Source: an uncultured Aquimarina sp.
GTDB taxonomy: Bacteria > Bacteroidota > Bacteroidia > Flavobacteriales > Flavobacteriaceae
Direction of reading: 5' to 3'
NCBI GenBank assembly: GCA_947493035.1
Contig: CANLOW010000001.1
Span: 124,001 to 188,000 of the forward strand
DNA: 64,000 nt
The notes under the pieces are model-generated. The model was not told where the DNA came from and made no database searches. It saw only the letters and a list, made by a program, of their open reading frames with translations. Positions 1-8,593 of this stretch are shown in pieces; position 1 is the first letter of the stretch, and each line of letters opens with the position of its first letter. Made by a program: the position numbers and the translations under genes.

Positions 1-163
1 CTTGCTAATAATAAACTTAGTTTTTTCATTTTATTTAGACTTAGAATAAATTAATCTTTGTTTTCGAGGGGCAAATATATTATCAAGAATGATTCTACAC
101 AAGTTTATCTTAAATTATTCTAAATAAAATTTAGCTATAATGTTATAGTAGAATAGTCCTTAC

Positions 164-291
164 AAAAAAGACCTTAGAAGTTACATTTGTCATTCCGCAT
201 TTGATGCGGAAGCTCCTCAAGTGTTTTGAAACAAATAAGAAGATCCTGAACTAAATTCAGGATGACAACTATGACTTCTAAGGTCTTTTTT
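164..291. repeat. Nested inverted repeat: terminator-like arms enclosing a REP-like pair
   Basis: An 18-bp perfect inverted repeat (arms 164-181 and 274-291, ending in A6/T6) surrounds a 78-bp element at 189-266. The inner element begins gtcat, ends atgac, and holds two hairpins: ttccgcat/atgcggaa (193-211) and atcctgaa/ttcaggat (243-261). The outer arms with their T-run on the minus strand would serve as terminator of the haem-binding gene that ends at 323. The inner part resembles the GTCATTCC...GGATGAC intergenic repeats that are common in bacterial genomes, so it looks like a mobile REP/MITE-type insertion in the terminator loop. The rest of 1-322 is AT-rich and shows no gene. Confidence 0.65.
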
Positions 292-322
292 CTAGGTGTT
301 CCCAGTTTAGAAAGAGAGTATA

Positions 323-760
323 CTATTTTCTGCTCTTAGCCCACTTAAGGATCTGTTCCTTATCATCTGGGTCTAAACCACCATGTATTAAAGTATACAT
401 GGTTATTGGCATATGATCTTCTTCTACTTCTTCGAATACTTCTTCAATCTTATGTTTTCTTTTTCCTTGATCATAAGTATCCCAAGCAGAAAAATCTAAA
501 TGCTCTTTTCCTTCTTCTATGTGATGACTTTGAAACACATTAATAACACCAATACTTCCATACCAATCGTAATTGGTATGATTGCTATGGCAATCGTAAC
601 AATTGTTTTTTAAAATAGCACTCAAGTTTTCATTGACACCTTCTTGTTTTTCGAAAATAGCAACACTATCATAAGATGAAACATTACTCTTATCTAACAT
701 AAACTGTGTTATTACAAAAGCTAGTAACACAACGCCTAATAGTATTCTTTTAAATTTCAT
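323..760 (-). CDS. Haem-binding domain protein (single CxxCH, membrane-anchored)
   Basis: A 145-residue protein with one N-terminal hydrophobic segment (about residues 5-21) that anchors or exports it, then a periplasmic domain with one c-type haem motif, CYDCH at residues 54-58, followed by a Tyr/Trp-rich stretch (NYDWYG). A conserved EDHMP motif lies near residue 115 and could supply the distal Met ligand. The arrangement matches the small haem-binding domain proteins (Pfam Haem_bd type) that are frequent in Flavobacteriia. The redox partner is unknown and no cytochrome gene is adjacent. A nested inverted repeat immediately downstream probably ends the transcript. Confidence 0.85.
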   Translation of the reverse strand: MKFKRILLGVVLLAFVITQFMLDKSNVSSYDSVAIFEKQEGVNENLSAILKNNCYDCHSNHTNYDWYGSIGVINVFQSHHIEEGKEHLDFSAWDTYDQGKRKHKIEEVFEEVEEDHMPITMYTLIHGGLDPDDKEQILKWAKSRK

Positions 761-824
761 AAGCTTTCCATTTTGAGGTTCAAAAATAGGTATTAAACCG
801 TTTATCCATAACTCTTAATACTTC

Positions 825-850
825 TTGTTTAGAATAAATCTTTATATTTG
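825..850 (+). promoter_or_regulatory. Putative Bacteroidota-type promoter for the 117-aa Cys protein
   Basis: TTG at 825-827 and tatatttg at 843-850 fit the -33 TTG and -7 TAnnTTTG boxes of Bacteroidota. The spacing is 15 nt, slightly shorter than usual. Transcription would start near 855, which places the upstream in-frame ATG at 825 inside the promoter and supports the ATG at 885 as start codon. Confidence 0.5.
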
Positions 851-884
851 GATATTATTTTTATTAATTCTAAATAAATATAAA

Positions 885-1238
885 ATGAATGATATACACG
901 TCATCTACAAAAATTCATTCGGCGTAACCTTCCTTTGGAAACAACAAAGCCTTAAAAATAGAAGCCGTATACAAATCGTATTCAAGGAAACAGGGCTTTA
1001 CTTAAATCATAAAGAGTTATCATCCTTTAAAAAATTAGTATTCGAAGCACATCAAAGATTTGGAAAATGTAAGGAATGCCCTATGAATAAAGATTGTAAA
1101 CAATTACTAGAAACGCCTTTTAGTCAATTGAGTTTTGCTGTAACTAAACAGGAAATAGAACACATAAAAGATTTAATAGAGGGAACATTATTTCAAATTG
1201 ACATGGAACGAATGCTCATTAATTTTGACATTAAGTAA
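885..1238 (+). CDS. Small conserved hypothetical protein with CxxC-x5-C motif
   Basis: I do not recognise this family with certainty. From the ATG at 885 it is a 117-residue soluble protein. An upstream in-frame ATG at 825 would add a hydrophobic 20-residue leader, but that stretch overlaps the promoter boxes, so 885 is preferred. A cluster of three cysteines, GKCKECPMNKDC (C62, C65, C71), could bind a metal or form a disulfide. The rest is mixed alpha/beta with no signal peptide. An SDR gene follows 21 bp downstream on the same strand and may be co-transcribed. Confidence 0.7.
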   Translation: MNDIHVIYKNSFGVTFLWKQQSLKNRSRIQIVFKETGLYLNHKELSSFKKLVFEAHQRFGKCKECPMNKDCKQLLETPFSQLSFAVTKQEIEHIKDLIEGTLFQIDMERMLINFDIK

Positions 1239-1259
1239 TATCTTTACTTAAAAAAATAT

Positions 1260-2102
1260 ATGTCTAAAATAATTCTCATCACGGGTGCTTCTTCCGGTAT
1301 TGGCAAAGCTACTGCATTACAATTAATACATGAAGGACATATAGTATATACAGCCGCACGTCGTGCAGAAAAAATGAATGATATCGCTGAAAAAGGAGGG
1401 TTTTCTTTACAAATGGACATTACCAAAGAAGCTGACATCAACTATGTTGTAGACACTATCATAGGAAAAGAAGGACGTATTGATGTATTATTCAACAACG
1501 CTGGTTACGCCATATACGGAGCCATAGAGGATATTAAGATTGATGAAGCTAGACGACAATTTGAAGTTAACCTTTTTGGTTTGGCCAATATTACACAAAA
1601 AGTCCTTCCACATATGCGCTCTCAAAAAAGTGGACTTATTATTAACACCTCATCCATGGGTGGTAAAATGTATACACCACTTGGCGCTTGGTATCATGCT
1701 ACTAAATACGCTCTTGAAGGTTGGTCTGATTGTCTTCGATTGGAAGTAGCACCTTTCGGAATCGATGTGGTGATCTTAGAACCAGGAGCTATTAATACTG
1801 AATTTGGAGATGTTATGCTACAACCTATGGTAGATAGATCCAAAGGCGGTGCTTATGAAGACCTTGCCAAAGCAGTAGCTGAAGCTACTGGAGCATTGTA
1901 TCAAAAAGAAGGAGGATCACCTGTTTCGCTAATAGCCAATACTGTTTCTAAATCCATAAAAACCTCTAAACCTAAAACTCGTTATCTAGTCGGGAAATTT
2001 GCAAAACCATTAGTTTTTATTAGAAAATATTTTGGTGATCGTATTTTTGACAAGGCTGTTATGTTACAAATTAACCAGATTATTAAAAAGAGAAAACCTT
2101 AA
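1260..2102 (+). CDS. Short-chain dehydrogenase/reductase (classical SDR)
   Basis: A 280-residue NAD(P)-dependent oxidoreductase. It shows the classical SDR signatures in order: cofactor-binding TGASSGIG at residues 8-15, NNAG at 79-82, the catalytic Ser in TSS near 131, and YHATK with Tyr145 and Lys149. Arg34/Arg35 after the second strand (TAARRAEK) favour NADPH. The C-terminal 60 residues (KPKTRYLVGKFAK) resemble SDRs acting on retinol-like, steroid or acyl substrates, but the substrate cannot be assigned. It follows the small Cys protein by 21 bp and converges with metE. Confidence 0.9.
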   Translation: MSKIILITGASSGIGKATALQLIHEGHIVYTAARRAEKMNDIAEKGGFSLQMDITKEADINYVVDTIIGKEGRIDVLFNNAGYAIYGAIEDIKIDEARRQFEVNLFGLANITQKVLPHMRSQKSGLIINTSSMGGKMYTPLGAWYHATKYALEGWSDCLRLEVAPFGIDVVILEPGAINTEFGDVMLQPMVDRSKGGAYEDLAKAVAEATGALYQKEGGSPVSLIANTVSKSIKTSKPKTRYLVGKFAKPLVFIRKYFGDRIFDKAVMLQINQIIKKRKP

Positions 2103-2133
2103 TTTACATAAAATCAACTTATTAGACACCCTT

Positions 2134-2175
2134 CTATCGCTCAAGGTTCGGCAAGAAACGAACGCCGAACGATAG
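2134..2175. terminator. Imperfect hairpin between the convergent SDR and metE genes
   Basis: Arms ctatc (2134-2138) and gatag (2171-2175) enclose gttcggc (2146-2152) and gccgaac (2164-2170), with a seven-base bulge on the left side. It lies between two convergent 3' ends and is locally GC-rich, but has no long T-run on either side. It could be a weak bidirectional terminator or a degenerate repeat remnant. Confidence 0.4.
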
Positions 2176-2200
2176 TCGAGGAGTCATGAACTTTTCAATA

Positions 2201-4501
2201 CTACACTAAAACTTCTTGGCGAAGTTCTTTTGCTACTGAGACTAACTTTTTTAACGCTGCTTTAGTTTCTGGCCAATCTCTAGTTTTTAAACCACAGTCT
2301 GGATTGATCCACAAATTCTCGTTAGGGATTAATGTTCCTGCTTTTTCAATCAGTGATTTCATTTCTAATACTGAAGGAATTCTGGGAGAATGTATGTCAT
2401 AAACTCCAGGGCCTATTTCATTAGGATATTTAAAATCTGAAAATGCTTCCAACAGTTCCATTTCTGATCTGGAAGTTTCGATCGTAATGACATCTGCATC
2501 CATTTCGGCAATGCTTTCAATAATATTATTAAACTCGGAATAACACATATGCGTATGTATCTGTGTTTCATCTGCAACAGTACTTGCAGAAATCCTGAAT
2601 ACTTCTGCTGCCTTTTCTAAATATTTTTTCCAATCTTTCTCACGTAATGGTAATCCTTCTCGAAAAGCGGGTTCATCTATTTGAATCACCTTAATCCCAT
2701 TATCCTCCAAATCACTTACCTCATCGCGTATCGCTAACGCAATTTGTTTCGTAGTCAATTCTCTTGGCTGATCGTTTCTTACAAAAGACCATTGCAAAAT
2801 GGTGACAGGCCCTGTTAACATTCCTTTTACCAACTTTGTAGTCAAGCTTTGTGCAAAATTTGTCCAGTCTACGGTCATTGCAGTAGGTCGAAACACGTCT
2901 CCATAAATGATTGGTGGTTTTACACAACGAGTTCCATAGCTTTGTACCCACCCAAAATTGGTAAATGCAAATCCTTCTAGTTGCTCTCCGAAATATTCGA
3001 CCATGTCGTTACGCTCAAACTCTCCATGTACTAAAACATCTAAACCGATCTCTTCTTGAAAACGAATACTTTCTTCTATCTCTTCTTTGATAAAATCTTT
3101 ATAAAGCGCCTCACTGGCTAGGCCTTTTTTATATTTCGAACGCCAAGAGCGCACCTCTTTGGTTTGAGGAAATGAACCTATGGTTGTTGTAGGGAAAAGG
3201 GGCAACTGTAATTCGGTTCTCTGTAACTCTTGACGTTTTTTAAATATGCTTTTTCGTTCACTATCCCCTACTGTCAATCTAGCAACTCTTTCCTTGACTG
3301 CTTTGTTATGAATCCATTCTGACACCTCTTTATCATTAAATACTCTTACATTTTCAATGAGTTTTGTTTTTACCGAAGTGTCTTCTGTTTTACTATAAAT
3401 AGATTTTAAATCATAAAGCTCTCCTACTTTTTGCTTTGCAAACGCCAACCAAGGAAGTACCGCTTCGGGTAATTTCTTGTGATCTTCTTCCAAATCTAAA
3501 TCATAAGGAGTGTGTAATAACGAGCATGATGTACTGATCCAAACGCGTTCTTCTCCTAACTTTTCTATCGCTTTATTAATCCTCTCAATACTTTTTTCAT
3601 AATTATTCTTCCAAATATTTCTTCCTTCTACTACTCCTAAAGAAAGTATTACATCGCTTTTTAAATTACTATCTAGTACTCGATCAAGCTCATCACTAGC
3701 ACATAGATCTAAATGTAATACATGTATAGGTAATGAAGTTACCGTAGGTAGATTATCTAAGTAAGCTCCAAAATAAGATACTAATACTATTTTTAGTTGA
3801 GGAAATTTTTCCGCTAATAAAAAATAAGTCTGCGTGATCGCCTTTTTCTCTTCGGGTTGTAAATCTAACGCCAAGCAAGGTTCATCAAATTGAATGTGTG
3901 TCGCTCCACTATACAACAAACCTGTAATGATTTGTTGATAAATAGGCAGCAGTCTATCTAGTAATGAAATACGATGAAAACCTTCTTCTTTCTCTTTTCC
4001 TAATAACAAAAAGCTCACTGGCCCTAGCAATACTGGTGTTGTATCTACCCCTAAAGATTTGGCCTCATTATATTCATCCAATACTTTCTCTGAAAACCAT
4101 GAGAAGGTTTGATCTTTATAAAACTCTGGTACGATATAATGATAATTGGTATTGAACCATTTGGTCATTTCCATTGCCGTGACATCGATACCCTCTCTTT
4201 GTGCTCCTCTTGCCATAGCAAAGTATAGATCAAAGTGATTCTCTTTTAAAGCCTCATATCGCTTCGGAATACATCCTAAGGTTAATGACATATCCAATAC
4301 TTGATCGTAAAATGAAAAATCATTTGAAGGGATATAATCAATTTCTTGTTTTCGCAACAACTGCCAGTTTTCTTTTCTAATTGTTGCACCAACAGCCACG
4401 ACTTCATCAATCGTAGTGTTTCCCTTCCAATAGGATTCTAATGCTTTTTTAAGTTCTCGTTTTTTCCCTATCCTAGGTAACCCTAATACTTTCGTTCTCA
4501 T
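2201..4501 (-). CDS. metE: Cobalamin-independent methionine synthase
   Basis: 5-methyltetrahydropteroyltriglutamate-homocysteine S-methyltransferase, 766 residues, the usual length. It makes methionine by transferring a methyl group from the folate polyglutamate to homocysteine, in the cytoplasm. The duplicated barrel architecture is complete. The C-terminal catalytic half starts near LFPTTTIGSFPQT and carries the zinc ligands His651 and Cys653 (THMC) and Cys736 (NPDCGLKTR), together with the VIQIDEPAFREGLPLR homocysteine-site segment. It is divergent from an Lrp/AsnC regulator with 159 bp between the starts. I see no SAM riboswitch in that gap, so protein-based control is more likely. Confidence 0.97.
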   Translation of the reverse strand: MRTKVLGLPRIGKKRELKKALESYWKGNTTIDEVVAVGATIRKENWQLLRKQEIDYIPSNDFSFYDQVLDMSLTLGCIPKRYEALKENHFDLYFAMARGAQREGIDVTAMEMTKWFNTNYHYIVPEFYKDQTFSWFSEKVLDEYNEAKSLGVDTTPVLLGPVSFLLLGKEKEEGFHRISLLDRLLPIYQQIITGLLYSGATHIQFDEPCLALDLQPEEKKAITQTYFLLAEKFPQLKIVLVSYFGAYLDNLPTVTSLPIHVLHLDLCASDELDRVLDSNLKSDVILSLGVVEGRNIWKNNYEKSIERINKAIEKLGEERVWISTSCSLLHTPYDLDLEEDHKKLPEAVLPWLAFAKQKVGELYDLKSIYSKTEDTSVKTKLIENVRVFNDKEVSEWIHNKAVKERVARLTVGDSERKSIFKKRQELQRTELQLPLFPTTTIGSFPQTKEVRSWRSKYKKGLASEALYKDFIKEEIEESIRFQEEIGLDVLVHGEFERNDMVEYFGEQLEGFAFTNFGWVQSYGTRCVKPPIIYGDVFRPTAMTVDWTNFAQSLTTKLVKGMLTGPVTILQWSFVRNDQPRELTTKQIALAIRDEVSDLEDNGIKVIQIDEPAFREGLPLREKDWKKYLEKAAEVFRISASTVADETQIHTHMCYSEFNNIIESIAEMDADVITIETSRSEMELLEAFSDFKYPNEIGPGVYDIHSPRIPSVLEMKSLIEKAGTLIPNENLWINPDCGLKTRDWPETKAALKKLVSVAKELRQEVLV

Positions 4502-4587
4502 CTATTCGCTTAGTTATAATTTCTAAACAAAATTCCAAATGCTTAATTCATTTTCCATATTAACTACTAAAAACAGATTATTAATCT

Positions 4588-4595
4588 TAATTTTG
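4588..4595 (+). promoter_or_regulatory. Candidate -7 box of the Lrp/AsnC regulator
   Basis: taattttg matches TAnnTTTG and lies 65 bp before the regulator ATG. No convincing -33 TTG is present at the expected distance, so this is tentative. Confidence 0.3.
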
Positions 4596-4660
4596 GTTTT
4601 ATTAAGAATTTATCTCTTTTTAAATAATTCTAAATTCGACTTTCAGAAAAATATTCTAGC

Positions 4661-5122
4661 ATGACCTTAGACACGATTGATCTCCGTATACTGAATCTAC
4701 TTCAACTAAATGCCAAATTGACGAATAAGGACATTGCACAAAAGGTGAATCTATCTCCTACTCCTGTTTTCGAACGGATTAAAAAACTAGAAAAACTAGG
4801 ATTCATAGAAAAATATGTAGCTATCTTAAATGCCGATCTCTTAGATAAATCACTTACGGTATTTTGTAATATCACTTTAAAAGAGCACACCAAAGAAATC
4901 GGAAATCAATTTGTAAAGGATATCAAATCGCTAACTGAAGTTACCGAATGCTATAATATTTCGGGAGACTATGATTTTTTATTGAAAATCCAAGTTGACG
5001 ATATGAAGGCGTATCAAAATTTTGTTTTGAATCGTCTTGGTGAAATTCAAAATATAGGAAGTGCTCACAGTACTTTTGTAATGGGAACGATTAAGCAATC
5101 TTACCAATTGCCTATTATCTAA
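4661..5122 (+). CDS. Lrp/AsnC family transcriptional regulator
   Basis: A 153-residue regulator with the normal Lrp/AsnC layout: an N-terminal helix-turn-helix (IDLRILNLLQLNAKLTNKDI, then the recognition helix with PTPVFERIKKLEKLG) and a C-terminal RAM ligand-binding/oligomerisation domain (ITLKEHTKE onward, ECYNISGDYDFLLKI). Such proteins sense amino acids and control their metabolism. Its divergent position opposite metE suggests that it may regulate methionine synthesis and its own gene from the shared 159-bp region; that is inference from position only. Confidence 0.92.
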   Translation: MTLDTIDLRILNLLQLNAKLTNKDIAQKVNLSPTPVFERIKKLEKLGFIEKYVAILNADLLDKSLTVFCNITLKEHTKEIGNQFVKDIKSLTEVTECYNISGDYDFLLKIQVDDMKAYQNFVLNRLGEIQNIGSAHSTFVMGTIKQSYQLPII

Positions 5123-5193
5123 TTTCACTTAATTTGTATTATAATACCAATTAAGCATTAAAAACAACGATAAGTGTAAATCAAAGCCTTACT

Positions 5194-6216
5194 ATGAAAA
5201 TCAATATTGATTTCTTGAATACTCTCTTAATACTGATTGCATTATTATTGGCTTTTTTATTTCCTATAGAAGTTTTCTTGATTGCTTATGCTACGCTAGG
5301 TCCTCTTCATTATTTAACCGAAATCAAATGGATAAAAAGTCAAGATTACTTTGTTAAGAGTAACCGCTTTTGGATTTACCTATCCTTACTTTTCGCTTTT
5401 ATTTTTTGCCTGCCCTACCTATTTTCTCTCTATAAACTAATTCCAAATATGGACCACCACTTTTTCGATACTTGGGGTTCTCTAGGGAAAAGTTATATTA
5501 ATTGGGTGTTATCCTCTGCTTTAGTCATAGCTTTTTCTATGCTATTGATCAAAAACAATCTTTACAGAACAATCGTAATTATTTGCGGAATCATTTTTTC
5601 TATAATTCTGAATATTGTTTCCTCTTCATATGCATACAATCTTTGGGTAGGTATTTTCTTACCCACCCTAATACACGTTTATATTTTTACAGGTCTTTTC
5701 ATGATCTACGGAACTCTAAAAACGAATCGTAAAATGGGGTGGCTTAATGTATCTTTATTACTGTTAATCCCTTTCGTAATTTGGTTAGCTCCTGTAAATC
5801 CAGTGGATTTTTTAACTTCAGAAAAAGTAAAAACAATATTCACACAAAATAATTTTCATCATTTAAATGTTCATTTGGGAGAATTGCTAGGGGTTAAAAA
5901 ACAGCCAAAATTTTTCTTTTATGAAGTAATCGATTTTAAGCTTCAAATTTTCATTGCCTTCGCTTATTTTTACCACTATCTCAACTGGTTTTCCAAAACT
6001 ACAATAATTGGTTGGCATAAAAACCTAACCACTAGAAGCACTTCTTTAATTATAATACTATGGTTGGTATTCGTATCATTATACGCTATTGACTATCGAC
6101 TAGGATTTACGGTATCTCTTTTTATTAGTGTTTTACACGTAATATTGGAATTCCCTGTGAACGTTTTATCCATAAAAGAGATCAGCAAACGAGCTTTAAT
6201 GGTATTTACTAAATAG
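5194..6216 (+). CDS. Uncharacterised polytopic membrane protein with conserved-looking histidines
   Basis: I cannot name the family. The protein has 340 residues and about eight or nine hydrophobic segments. Polar or His-rich patches sit at membrane borders: GPLHYLTEIKW (about residue 36), a HH pair in NFHHLNVHLGE, YHYLNWFSKT, GWHK and VLHVILEFP. Clustered His residues in an otherwise hydrophobic protein suggest intramembrane metal binding, as in membrane desaturases or Brp/Blh-type carotene oxygenases, but no signature of those families is clear. Its 3' end overlaps the end of the convergent HMG-CoA lyase gene by 21 bp. Confidence 0.75.
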   Translation: MKINIDFLNTLLILIALLLAFLFPIEVFLIAYATLGPLHYLTEIKWIKSQDYFVKSNRFWIYLSLLFAFIFCLPYLFSLYKLIPNMDHHFFDTWGSLGKSYINWVLSSALVIAFSMLLIKNNLYRTIVIICGIIFSIILNIVSSSYAYNLWVGIFLPTLIHVYIFTGLFMIYGTLKTNRKMGWLNVSLLLLIPFVIWLAPVNPVDFLTSEKVKTIFTQNNFHHLNVHLGELLGVKKQPKFFFYEVIDFKLQIFIAFAYFYHYLNWFSKTTIIGWHKNLTTRSTSLIIILWLVFVSLYAIDYRLGFTVSLFISVLHVILEFPVNVLSIKEISKRALMVFTK

Positions 6217-7068
6217 CTTAGATGCTTCGTTATAAGTAGATTCAAAACGAAATACATCAATATTATGATGGGCTTTTTGAGTAGTAAAATAAGACACCAT
6301 TTTTTCAGTGGGCATATTCCCTACTAATTCATCTTTTGCCATGGGACAGCCTCCAAAACCTTGTATAGCCCCATCGAAACGTCGACAACCTGCTTTGTAT
6401 GCCGCATCTACTTTCTCGAACCAAGTACTTGGCGTGGTATGCAAATGTGCTCCAAAAGTAACTTCGGGATATTGCGGAATCAGCGTCTCAAATAAATGTG
6501 TTATCGTTGCTGGAGTTGATGTCCCTACGGTATCACTCAGAGAAATAATACGAACGCCCATCTCGACTAACTTTTGAACCCAATTACTAACAATAATAGG
6601 ATTCCAAGGTTCTCCATAAGGGTTTCCAAACCCCATACTAATATAAACAACTAGTTCTTTTTTTGCTTCGGAAGTAATTGCAATGATTTCTTTTAAAATC
6701 TCCTGAGATTCTGCAATAGTTTTATGCGTGTTACGCATTTGAAATGTTTCAGAAATTGAAAATGGATATCCTAAATAATCCACTTTCTCTTCAATTGCTG
6801 CAGCTTTTGCCCCTCGAACATTCGCAATTATCGTCAATAACTTTGTAGTTGTTCTAGACAGATCAATCTTAGACAACACCTCTGAGGTATCTGCCATTTG
6901 GGGGATGGCTTTAGGAGAAACAAAACTTCCTATATCTAGTGTATGAAAACCGCATTCTACTAACATCTGTAAATACCCCACTTTTTCCTTTGTTGGAATA
7001 AACGGTTTAATGCCCTGCATAGCATCACGAGGGCATTCGATGAATTGTATTTTTTGATTTTGGTTTAT
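6196..7068 (-). CDS. Hydroxymethylglutaryl-CoA lyase (apparent non-ATG start)
   Basis: Cleaves HMG-CoA to acetyl-CoA and acetoacetate (leucine degradation, ketone-body route). The HMGL-like TIM barrel is seen through DIGSFVSPKAIPQM, the metal/substrate motif GAHLHTTP and the Cys loop GFGGCPMAKDELVGN. The first ATG (7018-7020) is the Met of the catalytic segment ECPRDAMQG and would remove the essential Arg-Asp pair. Reading on upstream in frame gives NQNQKIQFIECPRDAMQG and then a TAG at 7072-7074, with no ATG, GTG or TTG. The most natural start is ATA at 7066-7068, giving 290 residues, a normal length. Either a rare start codon is used, or an ATG has mutated or been misread. The gene overlaps the convergent membrane protein gene by 21 bp. 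Confidence 0.85.
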   Translation of the reverse strand: MNQNQKIQFIECPRDAMQGIKPFIPTKEKVGYLQMLVECGFHTLDIGSFVSPKAIPQMADTSEVLSKIDLSRTTTKLLTIIANVRGAKAAAIEEKVDYLGYPFSISETFQMRNTHKTIAESQEILKEIIAITSEAKKELVVYISMGFGNPYGEPWNPIIVSNWVQKLVEMGVRIISLSDTVGTSTPATITHLFETLIPQYPEVTFGAHLHTTPSTWFEKVDAAYKAGCRRFDGAIQGFGGCPMAKDELVGNMPTEKMVSYFTTQKAHHNIDVFRFESTYNEASKLFSKYH

Positions 7069-7141
7069 ATCCTAAATTTTATTGTGGTTCTTCTACTAAG
7101 TATTGAAAGTCGAAAGAATTAGAACAACTTACAACAATCAA

Positions 7142-8491
7142 TTAAAACCCTAATATTAATTTAGAAATATAAAAAAATAAAAAGATTCCAAATATATCAT
7201 TACTCGTCGTTATAAAAGGACCTGTCGCAATAGCTGGATCAATGCCTCTTTTATCTAAAATAATAGGCACAAAAGTTCCTACAAGTGCTGCGAAAATAAT
7301 GACCAGTAACATTGATAATGAAATCGTAAAGGTTACTAAAGGAGGTTGTCCAACAATAAAACCAAATAGAATTACAAGCATTCCTAAAGCAATTCCATTA
7401 ATTAAACTTAAACCTATTTCCTTTAACAAACGATCCCATAAACTTCCCTTCACATTATCATTTGCCAATCCTTGTACAATGATTGCACTAGATTGTACTC
7501 CTACATTTCCTGCCATTGCGGCAATAAGTGGCGTAAAGAAAAATAATATTGGAAAATGTTTCAATGCATCTTCAAAACCTTGCATGATGTAGACACTTCC
7601 CAATCCTCCAAACAAACCTAATACTAACCATGGCAAACGAGCTTTTGTAAGTTCTACAATACTATCATCTGCTTCAACATCTGCAGAAATACCTGCTGCC
7701 ATTTGATAATCCTTCTCAGCTTCGTCTTTAATATAATCGACAATATCATCAATGGTAACCCGACCAACCAATCTACCTACTTCATCTACTACTGGTATGG
7801 CTTCAAGGTCATATTTTTGCATTACCCTTGCTACATCATCTGCTTCTGTAGTTACTGTAACCGAATCCACTTTAGGGATATAGATTTGACTAATATTATA
7901 ATCATTAGGCGAAACCATTAAATCTCTAAGAGATAGCCTACCTCTTAGTTTATTCGAATCATCTACTACGTAGATAGAGTGTACTCGCTTTACATTCTCG
8001 GCTTGCGCTTTGATCTCATTCAAGCATTGTGGTACTGTCCAATTTTCATTGACTTGCACCAATTCTTTTGCCATTAAACCTCCTGCACTATCATCATCAT
8101 AACGAAGTAAATCAACAATTTTTTCGGCATGCTTTTCATCTTCTATTTCAGAAATTACCGTTTCTGCTTTAGCCTGAGGTAATTCATTGATGATATCCGC
8201 AGCATCATCGGTATCTAATTCTTCTATTTCTTCGGCAATCTCTTTTGCAGATAAATTCTTAAAGATATCTTCTCGAAAGTCTTCTTCCAATTCCATCAAG
8301 GCATCAGAAGTTTTTTCAGAATCTAAAATCTTAACGACATAAGTAGCTTCTTCAGTCTTTAGCTTTTCTAGAATTTCTGCAATATCTGCAAAGTGAAGAT
8401 CATTTAGTAAATCACTTAACTTTTCCTCATTTTGACTTTTAATAAGATTTTTAATCTCCTCGGTAAGTTCTTTGGTAAGTTCGAATGCCAT
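7142..8491 (-). CDS. mgtE: Magnesium transporter MgtE
   Basis: A 449-residue Mg2+ channel/transporter. It has the cytosolic N-terminal superhelical domain rich in Glu/Asp (LHFADIAEILEKL, DTDDAADIINELP), two CBS domains (about residues 140-255) that act as the Mg2+ sensor, the connecting plug helix, and a C-terminal pore of five membrane helices starting near residue 285 with MAGNVGVQSSAIIVQGL. All elements of full-length MgtE are present. A candidate -7 box reading TATCTTTG on the minus strand lies at 8525-8532. It is probably monocistronic or followed by the lyase gene 73 bp away. Confidence 0.96.
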   Translation of the reverse strand: MAFELTKELTEEIKNLIKSQNEEKLSDLLNDLHFADIAEILEKLKTEEATYVVKILDSEKTSDALMELEEDFREDIFKNLSAKEIAEEIEELDTDDAADIINELPQAKAETVISEIEDEKHAEKIVDLLRYDDDSAGGLMAKELVQVNENWTVPQCLNEIKAQAENVKRVHSIYVVDDSNKLRGRLSLRDLMVSPNDYNISQIYIPKVDSVTVTTEADDVARVMQKYDLEAIPVVDEVGRLVGRVTIDDIVDYIKDEAEKDYQMAAGISADVEADDSIVELTKARLPWLVLGLFGGLGSVYIMQGFEDALKHFPILFFFTPLIAAMAGNVGVQSSAIIVQGLANDNVKGSLWDRLLKEIGLSLINGIALGMLVILFGFIVGQPPLVTFTISLSMLLVIIFAALVGTFVPIILDKRGIDPAIATGPFITTSNDIFGIFLFFYISKLILGF

Positions 8492-8593
8492 AAGTCTTCC
8501 GTTATTAAGTGAAACTGCAAGCTACAAAGATAAAAAACCAAGCTTGCTCGATTGCGATAGGTATTATTCTTTTTACAAATATTTAAACTTAGA

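Noticed and set aside
825..884. N-terminal extension of the 117-aa Cys protein
   Set aside because: The ATG at 825 overlaps a promoter-like -33/-7 pair, so the extension would not be transcribed.
4502..4660. SAM riboswitch upstream of metE
   Set aside because: No SAM-I, SAM-II or SAM/SAH core or terminator/antiterminator pair could be seen.
5194..6216. Brp/Blh beta-carotene 15,15'-dioxygenase
   Set aside because: His residues and membrane helices are suggestive, but no family signature could be aligned by eye.
6308..6577. Plus-strand open frame within the HMG-CoA lyase
   Set aside because: Complete antisense overlap with a well-supported enzyme gene.
7018..7020. ATG as start of the HMG-CoA lyase
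   Set aside because: It lies inside the catalytic ECPRDAMQG segment; the conserved sequence continues upstream in the same frame.
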